This document shows, piece after piece, positions 1 to 10,600 of a stretch of DNA of 22,382 bases. The stretch is taken from positions 39,537 to 61,918 of the forward strand of contig KN885419.1 in assembly GCA_000934455.1 (NCBI GenBank), read 5' to 3'. The position numbers and the translations under genes were made by a program. Within the stretch, counting starts at the first letter, position 1, and each line of letters begins with the position of its first letter. The notes below the pieces were generated by a model. It saw only the letters and a list, made by a program, of their open reading frames with translations, was not told where the DNA came from and made no database searches. This DNA comes from Apostichopus parvimensis (Eukaryota; Echinodermata; Holothuroidea; Aspidochirotida; Stichopodidae).

Positions 1-128
1 TGCTCAGAAATATATCGCCACACTGCAGGATACAGGAAGGTTTTCTTTGTTTTTTCAATTGGAAATAGGACCCAGCGAGAGAAGACCTTGAAATAGTTTA
101 GGCTGTCTGCACGGACAAAGTCAATCTA

Positions 129-179
129 TGACGTCACGTTCATGCTGATATTGGAAGTTGACAATTTTGGGAACTTGAG
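129..179 (+). promoter_or_regulatory. CRE-like site and possible splice donor at left edge
   Basis: A perfect TGACGTCA at 129-136 is followed by CTTGAG|GTAAGT, with GT at 180. Together they could mark the promoter and first non-coding exon of a plus-strand gene, but no downstream plus-strand coding exon was recognised. May be chance. Confidence 0.2.
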
Positions 180-239
180 GTAAGTTGCAAATGTTTTTTT
201 CTACCTACGTATGTTTATCAGATATGTATATGCTTTGGT

Positions 240-804
240 GAAGTGTTGTTGTGTATTTTTTTTTCGGGTTATCTATCGTTAATTTGAACAACCTCTGAAG
301 CGAAATCCGTCACAAAAAGATATGTTGTTCATATTTGCCCGATGTACAACTCCATAAATGTTTTCATATTGCTTGAGTTTTGCATCGCCTTAATGCACTA
401 ACGGCCGACCAGAGAAACTTAACTGAATGGTGGTAAATATGTTAAGCACTTCAATACCCTACGACTTGAATATTTACGACAGGTTGTATAACTCACACAA
501 AAAACTATACGAGGCACTTTGGTTTCCACGTTAAAAATGGACTTGAACCAACTCATTAAAAGGTTGTCAGAGTCGATAACAAAACTAAACAGTTATATAA
601 TTCAGTATAAAATCAAGCCTAACCCTATTCACATACTCCTTTCATGTTGTTACAAAGAGCCTACATCATTTCCATATTGTTCAGGTAATGAATATAGCCT
701 AATCGACTCGCCATTCTTTTATACGAAAAATTTCGTTTTCGTGTTTATTTCAAAACAGAGGAAGGCGGGGGGGGGGGGGGGGGATAATTATGTGCTATAG
801 TATA
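240..804. other. Non-coding, nothing distinctive but a G run
   Basis: AT-rich without recognised genes. A run of 17 G lies at 767-783, just before the first hAT-like copy. The open frame at 519-800 ends in this run and is not credible. Confidence 0.6.
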
Positions 805-1256
805 TAACAGCGGACCATGTAGGGGACATTTATTGCGTGACTGATATGGGGGAGTGGTCTAAGGGGAGGGGTGTCCCCTGGAAAATTTTCAAGTGCCTAA
901 GGTGCTTAGTTGTAAAATGGTGATACTTAGAAGCACTTTTTAAATCAATTTTATTTTCAAAAATGTAGCTTTTTCTTAGATGAAATTTACTTACTTTACG
1001 AAAGAGTGCTAGGCTAGATCGATCTAGCATATTCCACTTTACACTGGCCCACCTGAAATACTGGTTAGTTCCGTTCTGCGACTGCACACTTGAAAAAGTT
1101 TTGTTTTTACAATTATTTTACTAATAATGTGGGATATTTTCGAAATTCCTGAACATTTTGACGAATCGGGGACATTTTCTGGGACACTTGTTCATCGGGG
1201 ACAGCACACTGTAATCGGGGACTGTCCCCGAAAATCGGGGACGTCTGGTCACCTTA
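805..1256. mobile_element. hAT-like non-autonomous element, copy 1 (5' end worn)
   Basis: About 450 bp, nearly identical to copy 2 from 841 on. The right end reads TGGTCACCTTA, matching the TIR. The left end (TAACAGCGGACCATG) is diverged, and no matching target duplication was found. Contains a perfect 16-bp palindrome (GCTAGATCGATCTAGC at 1013-1028) and CGGGGACTGTCCCCG near the right end. Confidence 0.8.
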
Positions 1257-1264
1257 TAATGTAT

Positions 1265-1856
1265 AGGGGTCTGTGGTAAAGGCTAAATTAAGGCGTCGAA
1301 TGGTGTATTCTGAGGCGTATTTAGACCATAAATTAGGTATACGTTAGTAGTTCTAAACGCAATGTTGTGCTAATAAATACTTCGTGTGAGGTTGAAAAAG
1401 AAGAAGGGGAGGGGGAGGGGGGGGGGTAGGGATACCCGTGGTGCAGTGGTCCAATTCTTTCCCGGCCGAATTGAAGAAAAAATCCTGAACCATGTTTTCT
1501 CCGACTGATGATGGGAGGTGGGGATGGACCCGACACGTCCCCTTTATGCGCACCACTGACGTCCCTCATGTGAGTTCGAGAGGGAGGGTCCAGGGTACAA
1601 TTTTGTCACGGTCCCCTTTTTAGACACCGTAAGTTCGTGGTACATTCATGGACGTAAGAGAATACTATATTATTCATCCAATATTTGCCCAGTCTTGTTT
1701 CTACCTCCACCTGACCCCTTCTTGTCGTCCCTTCCCTCCTCTTAACAAGCCTGTTTACATATGTTTATTATTTATACTTTTCACTTAACATTATATCGGC
1801 AAGATCAGTCTCTATTAATCCTTATGTTGTACTATAAGTAGAAAAGTATGAATAAC
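1265..1856. other. Non-coding spacer with purine-rich run
   Basis: Holds a GA/G-rich run at about 1398-1428. No gene recognised; minus-strand frames at 1333-1569 are low-complexity. Confidence 0.6.
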
Positions 1857-2205
1857 GTAGTATCACTTGCCTGTGTACACAGTAGTACACTTGCCAGTGT
1901 ACATAGTAGTACACTTGCCTGTGTACACAGTATTGCACTTGCCTGGGTACATAGTAGTACACTTGCCTGTGTAAATAGCAGTATACTTGCATGTGTACAT
2001 AGTAGTACACTTGCATGTGTACATAGTAGTACACTTTCCTGTATACATAGTAGTACACTTGCCTGTGTACATAGAAGTACAATGATGTGTACATAGTAGT
2101 AAACTTGTAACACAGTAGTACACTTCCCTCTGTAGATAGTAGTGCACTTTCCTGTGTACATAGTAATGCACGTGCCTGTGTACATCGTAATACACTTCCC
2201 TGTTA
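1857..2205. repeat. 24-bp minisatellite, about 14 copies
   Basis: The unit is close to AGTAGTACACTTGCC plus TGTGTACAT. Each holds the inverted repeat GTGTAC-6 nt-GTACAC, able to form a hairpin. As 24 is a multiple of 3, all frames on both strands stay open (YYYVHRQV or CVHSSTLA peptides); these are artefacts. Copies decay toward 2100-2205. Confidence 0.95.
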
Positions 2206-2237
2206 CATTCTGATACTGTTACGGGGAGACACAAAGC

Positions 2238-2707
2238 TAAGGTGACCATATTTGCCTGACTGGAATCAGGGACATTTATTGCGTAAATGATATGGGGGAG
2301 GGATTTAAGGGGGAGGGGTGTCCCCCTCCCGTTTGGAAAATTTTCAAGTGCCTAAGGTGCTTAGTTGTAAAATGGTGATACTTAGAAGCACTTTTTAAAT
2401 TTTATTTTCAAATATGTAGCTTTTTCTTAGATGAAATTTACTTACTTTACGAAAGAGTGCTAGGCTAGATCGATCTAGCATATTCCACTTTACACTGGCC
2501 CACCTGAAATACTGGTTAGTTCCGTTCTGCGACTGCACACTTGACTAAATTTTGTTTTTACAATTATTTTACTAATAATGTGGGATATTTTCGAAATTCC
2601 TGAACATTTTGACGAATCGGGGACATTTTCTGGGACGCTTGTTCATCGGGGACAGCACACTGTAATCGGGGACTGTCCCCGAAAATCGGGGACGTCTGGT
2701 CACCTTA
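2238..2707. mobile_element. hAT-like non-autonomous element, copy 2, intact ends
   Basis: 470 bp with TIRs TAAGGTGACCA / TGGTCACCTTA and a perfect 8-bp target duplication CACAAAGC at 2230-2237 and 2708-2715. The 8-bp duplication fits the hAT superfamily. No transposase; the inner minus-strand frame at 2572-2766 is short. Carries the same 16-bp palindrome at 2464-2479. Confidence 0.93.
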
Positions 2708-2756
2708 CACAAAGCAGTAGTCTTGAGGTACTCATGTATGGCATATATGGCTGAGA

Positions 2757-3470
2757 ACAGCGTCACTTTACTACCAATGAATGTGAGGTGCCTAGGTTTG
2801 TAGAGAATTGGGTCACTTATTCGATGGGAGTATGGAGAGGAGGGTCTTAGAGAATGAGGTCACTTTATCAAGCTGTGGGACTAATACTAAGAATGGTGTC
2901 ACTTGATCAATCTTTTATCTACAGAGCAGCCATTTATATTCAAAATGGGTTCTTAGAATCCCTGTAATAATCCTTTTAATCTTTCAAACTTCTAATCCTC
3001 CATCTTATTTCTTATTATTATTATTTTTTTTTTTTCATGCCTTCATGATTGTACATTTTTACGTCTTTTTATGTATCATTATTATGTGTCCTATTATAAA
3101 TTTTGTAATTTATACTGGAATATTATAAAGAAGTTCAAGTTGAAAAAAATTGGGACTATAGAACCGAGATTGAGGTCATTTCATTGACGTGCGGTAAAGG
3201 AACCGAGAAAGGGGTCACTTTATCAGGCTGTCGGACTGGGACCGAGAATTTGGTCACTTTATCAATGTTTGGTACTAGGACCAAGAATGGGGTCACTTTA
3301 TTAATCTATGGGATGGGGTTAAATCAATCTGTGGGGACTATATTAAATGTAAGGGAGCTGGGATGGAGAACTGGATGACTTTTGAAATATAAGGGGGTGC
3401 TAAGGGGAGTGGGGCTGGTATTGAAGACGAGAATGGAATCACTTTATTGAATGGGAAACGGGGCTAAGAA
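2757..3470. repeat. Degenerate 39-bp minisatellite with an insertion
   Basis: The core GAGAATGGGGTCACTTTATCAA, shortened here to GGTCACTTTATCA, recurs at about 2857, 2893, 3213, 3252 and 3291 with poorer copies near 2758, 2811 and 3438. The best-preserved spacing is 39 bp. The array is interrupted at about 2915-3180. Confidence 0.75.
2915..3180. other. AT-rich insertion within the minisatellite
   Basis: Has an ATT/T-rich tract at about 3015-3035 and ends AAGTTCAAGTTGAAAAAAA, like the 3' tail of a retroposed element. No family assigned. Confidence 0.3.
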
Positions 3471-3479
3471 TGTCATATT

Positions 3480-4150
3480 CTAATCAACAATAGAAGTTTT
3501 ATACTCCCATTGAAAGTCGCTAATCCAATCTAGTCAACCGCCTGTCCCCATTCTCCCCATGCCAAAGCATAACCTCACCTTCCTCTCACCTTCCCCTTAT
3601 TACAACACACCCCTTCAATGTACGAAAAAAAGACTTCGTGAAATGAAATATTAATTAAAAACAAAAGCTTTTTTCGGGGCGTTTTCTCATATCAAAACTT
3701 TCATATTTTTTGTATTTTTTGTTTTCTTCATAAATATAGCATATGATGAGAGGCCTTACATGATTAATAGTACAAAATTTGCCGAAAATTTGTATCATAT
3801 TTACAGCAAAACACAAAGAAGGTAAATACATGTAAGAAAAAAACGAAAAAACAATAACAAACAAATTAAGCAAAAACCTTAAAAGAGAATACAAATATTT
3901 GTGAACTTTTTCATTACTTCATTACTACTAATGATTAACATCTTACTGGCCAGCTTGTTGTCTTGGCAACTGAAGGATTCTAGCTTGGCAAATCAATTAA
4001 ATATCAAGAACATATTATACTTTCTCACAACAGATCTTGGAAACTTGGAGAAAGATTGTTGTCTATTTTCAAAACAAACATCTCTTAACCTATACTTACA
4101 GTATACTGCATATTCATACATTTCCACAGTACAGTAACTTCATTAACTGA
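3480..4150. other. Non-coding AT-rich region
   Basis: No genes recognised; open frames at 3655-3894 and 3901-4137 are low-complexity and lack domains. Confidence 0.6.
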
Positions 4151-4530
4151 CGTAAGTGGCACCCAGTTGGGACAATTTTCTTTATGAACTGTAGTTTCAA
4201 ATCATTTTTCAAAGCTCTTTGTACTGACAGTATGAAGATCTTGTTTCTATCATTTTAAGGTGAGGAACTGTTCATACTGTCAGTACCAGTGCTTTGAAGC
4301 ATGACATGAGCATAGAATGGTCGTAGCATTGGAATAAATTGTCCCAAACTGGTTTATGTGTACAAAGGTCTAAGCTTAAACATTGCTTAAAAAGGTGAGG
4401 AACTGTTCATACTGTCAGTACGAGTGCTTTCAAGCATGATATGGGCGTACAGTATAGAGTGGTATTAATAGAATTGGAAAATTTGCACCATTGCTTGTAG
4501 CATTTAGACCGAACCAACTTTGCATAAATT
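4151..4530. repeat. Inverted repeat plus 135-bp direct repeat
   Basis: CCAGTTGGGACAATTT at 4151 is inverted as AAATTGTCCCAAACTGG near 4337, and inside it GTACTGACAGTATGA (about 4216-4230) is inverted as TCATACTGTCAGTAC (about 4273-4287), making a long imperfect hairpin centred near 4252. The right arm is repeated directly 135 bp later (GGTGAGGAACTGTTCATACT at 4259 and 4394). Confidence 0.8.
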
Positions 4531-4752
4531 AATCTTTGGCGGAGTTGCTGTTATCATTGAATATTCATACATTATATCACATTACTCTTATGACAGATGT
4601 TTACAACCAGGAGCAAGTTTTCTTCTTTCAAAGCAACCATGAAGCACTAAAGCCTAGACCTACTACACATTCATAGGAGATATTCTTCAAGACTAATCCA
4701 CTTTGCATATAAGAATTGGGGCGGAGCTGTTGCTGTCATTTAATAGTAAATC
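4507..4752. repeat. Diverged direct repeat pair
   Basis: CACTTTGCATA/AACTTTGCATA followed by GGCGGAG and TTGCTGT appears at about 4507-4570 and 4690-4752, spacing about 183 bp. Probably continues the repeat cluster before it. Confidence 0.65.
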
Positions 4753-4794
4753 CAACTTACGGCCAATTTTCAGTTAAATTACATCTTTATAGGC

Positions 4795-4948
4795 CAGGGA
4801 TGAGCCTGGGGTAAAAAAAAAATCACGGAACTTTGCCAAAATTGCGGTATAGGCTCCAGTTTGCGTATGCTACAGTGTGTTAGGATAATAGTTATAGATA
4901 AAAGAAGTCACGGATATTCTGCGAATTCGCGGAAAAAGCTCATGCCTG
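4795..4948. mobile_element. Small TIR element, about 154 bp
   Basis: Left end CAGGGATGAGC and right end GCTCATGCCTG are 11-bp TIRs with one mismatch. Flanks TTATAGGC and TGATAGGC agree at 7 of 8 bases but overlap the right TIR, so the duplication is uncertain. A MITE, probably hAT-type; no coding. Confidence 0.65.
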
Positions 4949-4954
4949 ATAGGC

Positions 4955-6120
4955 AAGAAGAAACACTGGACCCTGTTCACATGAACTTGGGGTGGGCACC
5001 AAATTAATCCTACAGGCCACAATGAAATTGAATACCCAACCCCGGAAGTCTTATATCACTTAATGTATGATCTTACTCTTGTGACCAATAATGGAAATAT
5101 TTCATCAGATAGGAAATAGAAGTTCCACATTCCCTCTGTCGATCTGTCATATTCTGTATCCTACCACAGGTAGACTCCACACACAAAAGTCCTCAAAAGT
5201 AAGAAAACAAATTTTATGGTTTTCCTTTTAACAGCCATACAGTTAAAGCCCTTGCCTCAGTAGATATGTGGTTGGGTAGAAACATCATTCCGATACTTAA
5301 GCTTTGGTCTAGCAGGCCGAATGAAATAAGATTTTGAATAACTTCTCGAGGGCAGCAAGGGGGGGGGGGGTCGCATGGTCTACAAAAATAACAGACTTAA
5401 TTTTATTAATTTTATCATTATTATTTATCTTATCCTTATGAAGGCACTGCGCTGTTTTTGCAAATTAATCGTAACATTTTCCAGCTTGTTGCTCTTTTAT
5501 GTCAGATAACATCATTTTTCCAATATGGAATCAAGGTTTACACTCAACTTCAAGAGCCAGACAAGACACACATTAACAAAAATGAAAGGATATTCAATGA
5601 GCAACATATATGTCACAATCTGACAACCAACAAAATTGGCAACATTTTTAGCAAAATATTGCCACAAAAAAAAGTTTCAGTCAAGACTTAACAGTACAGT
5701 ACATTTGCTTAAGTGTTAATTTTATGTTAAGCCCCCCCTCCCCACAAATTCAAAGGATTTCAATTTTTATTTCCTAATTTTTTTCTCATCAAAGAGTCAC
5801 CTGAAGTAAAACTAAAAGACACCGTCACTGTAACATAAATATCTTGCCAGTGATACAGAAACCCTGCAATGTCATAGTATAGAATCTCACCCCTAAGTCT
5901 TTGCTTTCCATACTTAATATAATTACGCCAAGTTTACCCAAAATGACGTTGACTTTTTCATAATAGGTATATACCTACAGTTGGCCTTGTACTGTATACA
6001 TCTCTGAAGCACTACGTATATATAAATCAATATCGTGGAGATGATTATCGTCGCTTATCTGGTACAGCTATATGACCAGTTGATTCAAACGCTTTTGGTA
6101 GGCGAGGAATACTTGAAAAG
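4955..6120. other. Non-coding region downstream of RFWD3
   Basis: AT-rich with a G run at about 5360-5370. The frame at 5458-5691 lacks recognisable features. No gene seen. Confidence 0.6.
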
Positions 6121-6124
6121 TTAT

Positions 6125-6138
6125 TTTATTTATTTATT
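6125..6138 (-). promoter_or_regulatory. Cluster of three overlapping poly(A) signals
   Basis: On the minus strand the run reads AATAAATAAATAAA, three overlapping AATAAA hexamers about 1.35 kb past the RFWD3 stop. It is the first canonical cluster downstream; an ATTAAA at 6370-6365 is an alternative. If used, the whole exon-derived array lies in the 3'UTR. Confidence 0.5.
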
Positions 6139-6429
6139 GACAGCAACAGGGCAAATTTGTGTCACTGCAATGTTAGTTTATCCAACAGACAGATAAATCA
6201 AGTCCCTAGAGGAACACACGATCAATGCGCCTTGGCAAACACTTAAAAGCAAGGCATACTGAATTGGCTAGTTTGAGATTTTTGTGGGCCATAGCATATG
6301 GCGCCTTCAGGATGGGCTCTAAAGGTTGTTACTCTCACACTGAGTGACTAAACCTAGTGAGAGTTTTAATAATGAAATACAGCTTCTTGCAGCATATGAG
6401 GTCCATTGCATTCGAGACAAGAGCTCACT

Positions 6430-6810
6430 TCAAAGCCATTTCAATGTCTTTCATTCCTGGTGTCTCTCACATTCTCAAAAGATTAACTCTCCTACACATT
6501 CCGTATGAAACTGTCTCTGCGAATGGGATGAAATAGTACTGTGTCCTTTCTTGTTAAGTTTCGTATGACGCATCGAGGCATCCATCCATTTGTACAATTT
6601 GACATTCTCAATTTCTCAGGCATGGACGAGAAGCTCATGCAGCGGTCGGTGAAATATAGTTGGGCGCCGCAACGGCAAAAGTACTCCATCTGGAAGAATC
6701 TGTCAAATTTATTTCTTCAATTCTTCCTCTCTGCTCGTCCTCGAATTCTCAATTTCGAGATCAATGTCATTTCGTGTGAGACTGTCTCTCTAAATGGTGA
6801 TAATAGTACT
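6430..6810. repeat. Older, diverged repeat units next to the exon array
   Basis: Two related segments: CTGTCTCT...AATAGTACTGTG occurs at about 6511-6542 and 6782-6813, and ACATTCTCAA/GAATTCTCAATTTC motifs recur between. CATCGAGGC...TTGTACAATTTGA at 6571-6604 resembles the long exon-array unit, so this may be its oldest edge. The plus-strand frame at 6541-6876 and the minus frame at 6492-6689 lie here and look non-coding. Confidence 0.45.
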
Positions 6811-7489
6811 GTGCTTGTTTTGTGTTACACATCAAGGCTTCCACTTAGCAAATATTTGATGGCCTTTTTCAGATAAAAGCTTCTAAATAGTCACAATTGT
6901 TGTATCTGAGATGTCTAGAACAGTGGCACCCGCCATCAGATGCAGGACTTTTCATATTAAACATCGAGGCTGCCACTCAACAATAGTCACAATTGTTGCA
7001 TCTGTGTTGTCTAGAACAATGGCACCCGCCATCAGGTGCAGGACTTTTCATGTTACACATCCAGATTGCCACTCCTTAGTAGTCACAATTGTTGCATCTG
7101 AGTTGTTTAGATCAGTGGCCCCTGCCATCTGATGCTGGACTTTTCATGTGACACATCAAGGCTGCCACTTGTACAAATTGATGACCTTATCAGATAAAGC
7201 TCCTAGATAGTCACAATTGTTGCATCTGAGTTCTCTAGAACAGTGGCACCTGCCATCAGATGCTGGACTTTTCAAATTAAACATCAAGTATGCCACTCCT
7301 AAGTAGTCACAATTGTTGCGTCTGAGTTGTCTAGATCAGTGGCACCTGCCATCCGATGCTGGACTTTTCATGTTGGACTTTTCATGTAACACATCAAGTA
7401 TGTCGATCCTAAGTAGTCACAATTGTTGCATCTGAGTTACCTAGAACAGTGGCACCTGCCATCCAATGCTGGACTTTTCATGTGACACA
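6811..7489 (-). repeat. Tandem array of terminal-exon fragments in presumed RFWD3 3'UTR
   Basis: Units of about 96 (short) or 128-135 nt (long) follow the coding exon and copy it from codon 685 through the stop codon and about 15 nt beyond. In plus coordinates the boundaries (GGACTTT) are at 6945, 7041, 7137, 7265, 7361/7374, 7471 and, in the real exon, 7606. Order from the gene: exon (long), short, short, long, short, short, long. Shorts lack about 32 nt coding for [10 protein letters not shown]. All copies carry a further deletion of about 7 nt that shifts the frame against the exon. A 14-nt duplication sits at 7361-7374. The long copy at 7137-7264 still reads [12 protein letters not shown] and LYKWQP then stop. 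Confidence 0.9.
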
Positions 7490-7642
7490 TCAAGGCTGCC
7501 ACTTGTACAATTTGATGATCTTCTCAGATAAGGCTCCTAGATAGTCGCAATTGTTGTATCTGAACGGGCAGATATCTAGTACCGTGGCACCCACCATCAG
7601 ATGTTGGACTTTAGCCCCTGAGTTGCTGTCCCATAAGTCCAG
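7490..7642 (-). CDS. RFWD3: RFWD3 exon 11: terminal coding exon
   Basis: 153 nt, residues 675-724 plus TGA (7492-7490). The acceptor is CCTTCTGTTCCTAG after a run of T. Contains [23 protein letters not shown] and the C-terminus KLYKWQP, matching the human VLDICPF...LATLTEKMVHIYKW end; it closes the propeller. It is too short to show as a long open frame. Its 3' part, from codon 685 through the stop, is the source of the tandem array that follows. Confidence 0.95.
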   Translation of the reverse strand: MDLWDSNSGAKVQHLMVGATVLDICPFRYNNCDYLGALSEKIIKLYKWQP

Positions 7643-10600
7643 CTAGGAACAGAAGGAAAAAAAAAAGCATTTACCTATCAACACATCAAATACATACAGA
7701 ACAAAGAAATATTACTTGCTTAATATCAATATTGAAAACATTATAAAAGTTGAAGATTTTCAAATCAAATGTGAGCTTTGTGAAGTAAAATTTCTTCTGA
7801 GTTCTAGACTTTTCAACATATTACTAGACACACACAAAAGCCTATCCTGTTATGTATTGTTCAAACCTTAGGTATCTGGCAACATTTTCATATAAGTATT
7901 ATAATACACAAAGCTGAATTATCACTATAACAAACAAGTAGATTGGCAACATGAGTAACATGTCAACAACAGAGCCATGAATTGTTGACAGCATCAACAT
8001 GTTTAAACATAACACAGACATGATCACACTATCAATTTGTTTGCAGAATTAGAATATTAGATATCCTTAAGAATTTCTATCAACTGTTGACGTTTTGTTC
8101 ATATAATTGAAATAAAAATTGAGAAATGACACTTTTATAAACTCCATCGATTCTAATTTTAAAGATTCAAACACAGAGCTACTTCACGCCAGCTGTGTAT
8201 ATGATACAGTGGCAAGTTTGTGACACGAGGAGATGGCCGGAAAAAGAGCTGAAAAATTGCAAACTGACCGAACTGGAACCCTCGTCTCCGGCAGCTATGA
8301 GCAGACGGTCGTTAGAGTTGGGTCTCCTGAAGATGGTCGATCGGGCCAGAAGCTTGACCGTCGATCCGCCAAAGTAGGATTGGATAGGATTGCACTTAAA
8401 TTCAGGCTCGGTGTCTCCAGGCCTGGTAGTCGAGAGGAGCTCGCACATCTGAGAAGGAAACAGCGCGGCAAAGAGAGTAACACCGTTCCATTCAAGAATG
8501 AATTCATTTCTCACTTCATGCATTTGCGTAAAAAATCTAGTGGCTAAAAAGTCAAGTCCTAACTGGCATTTACCTGATTTTTCAGTTTTCAGTTTATTTA
8601 TTTCCAGTATAAATATAAACATTTATAAAAAGGACCTCAAAAATTCAAAAAGTTCATTACGAAAATTGAAGATGAATTAGTAAAAAGTTCATTTTTAAAC
8701 ATAAAATTAAAATAATGAATTCTGTGAATTGCAAAACACATCAGTTCCTGTAAAGGCATTTGGGAGCAGACAAATAAAATTCGCTGATAATAAGCTGTAA
8801 TAAAAGGCTTATATTATGTACGGAAAGAATGCAGATTTTGCCCCTGTCGATTGTGTAACCGACTAAGCATGTGCTTAAATTTCTTAGTATCTACCGGCAG
8901 AATATTGACAGTACCGTTAGCCAGGTCATCAGACCAATTTCGAGGCCTGAAACATGTCAAAAAGGATCCACCAATCAAACTCTTACAGGTCTCTCAACAA
9001 ATCTACATTTAATACCAACTGTGTGCTCTGTAAAACAAAATGGCCACCCATTCGTTGTAGGATATCTACACGAAATTGTGCCAAGAAAGTCTGTGTGGGG
9101 AAACACTTACGACATGTCGCATGGACGGATACGTCTTGTTTGGTCTAAACGAAGCGAGGCAATGTCTGGTGCTCCCTTCAAAGGAGAGTGAGATGCAATT
9201 GCCTGCAGGTAAGAGCAAAAAGAGATCACAATGTCGTTGTGGTGCAAAGCATAAAAAAAAATTATAAAAAAATCTGCAGTAGGAGTACATTACATTTTAG
9301 AATTCATACTCTATTCTTTCCCAGGAACACTTCATATCTGCTAACACACAGTTGCATATGGCACAAAATCTTCAGCATAATAATTAAAACGGCCTGATGC
9401 ATCACTACATAGTCTTATGACAAAATGCTGCACAGTTCCACACACATCAGAACCGAGGTGCGAAACAAATTGTAAATGGTATTACGGTCGTACTAGATGC
9501 CCAAATTTCGGTCCGAACGACCCCAAGATCAGCTGTGAAGGTCGTCCCCCAGACGACCAGTTGTCTACAACAAAATTCAGAATTGCATCGTAACTAAGGT
9601 AAACTGATAAGTTGGTACAACCACCAAAGCCAGGTGTAAACTCTATTCATCAAACCTACACATCTCTCTTACAATGTACATATTGGGTCATTGTCATTTT
9701 TCTTGCTTTCAAAATATCTACCGATCTGACTCTAGAATGAACAAGGACCTTTGAATCTGTTCCAGAGAATTTCACAATCTTCTAACAAATTCCCCCCCCC
9801 CCCAAAAAAAATTTAAAAACTTGTTTTAACAAATATTTCCTTGCTCTTTCAAACATTTCAAAACCGTGAAAAAAAAGAAAAGAAATTGTGGCCTCGTTTT
9901 TAAAGCAACATTTTGCGTCCTTTTCTATGATTTTTCTCAACCTCACTGACTCCAATATGCCAAAACGACCTACATAACTAGCTTATCTATTTAAATCTTA
10001 CTTCAAATAGTGGCATAAAAGTCATTTTCTGTTGGGATCCCAATAAACCTCGCCCATAATATGAATATTTAAACACTACGAACGTCATTGACCAATACTT
10101 AATACAACACCATGCTTGATTTGTGTACAGTCTATATGGCAGTTGTACCAGGGAGTTCCATAACAACTCCCTGGTTGTACCAACGCAAAGTCTTGAATCT
10201 ATTTTTAGCAATGGCTCATAACTTAACCTGAATCTCTGATTGCTTGAATTCAAACTAGTGGGTTTGGGGGAACTGTATGAGATTAATTTTAAATGTGGAA
10301 TTTGTCGTGGACACTTTTCTCATTATCTGCAAAAATCCTTAATTACTCGCCAATTAACGTTGTTGGCAGGGAAAAACTTGGCTAATATCTTAGTTTGCTG
10401 TTTTGTGATTGATATATGTAAAAAACTTGATGGACATGTCAAAAAAGTAGAAAACGGCCACCAAACGCAAAATGCTGCTTTAACTGTTAGACATCGAGAC
10501 TACAGTATGCAGTCGTCCATCTTGTACTTACCTTCTAACGGAAGAATGTGTGGCGTGAACTCTAAGGAAGAAGTCTGCTCCCAGAACGAACAATTGCTTA

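Noticed and set aside
1435-1570. tRNA-derived SINE with an A-box-like TGGTGCAGTGG
   Set aside because: The best B-box match is either poor or about 115 bp away, too far for a tRNA-type promoter.
1822-2249. Long repetitive open frames on both strands (tyrosine/valine- or serine-rich)
   Set aside because: The 24-bp repeat keeps all frames open; no gene signals or domains.
2915-2945. EYKW-like codons on the minus strand as an RFWD3 terminal exon
   Set aside because: No upstream homology; the true terminal exon was found at 7490-7642.
6541-7132. Plus-strand open frames of 111 and 73 codons
   Set aside because: They lie in the exon-derived repeat array, antisense to it.
8195-8547. Plus-strand open frames of 60-104 codons
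   Set aside because: Antisense shadows of exon 10.
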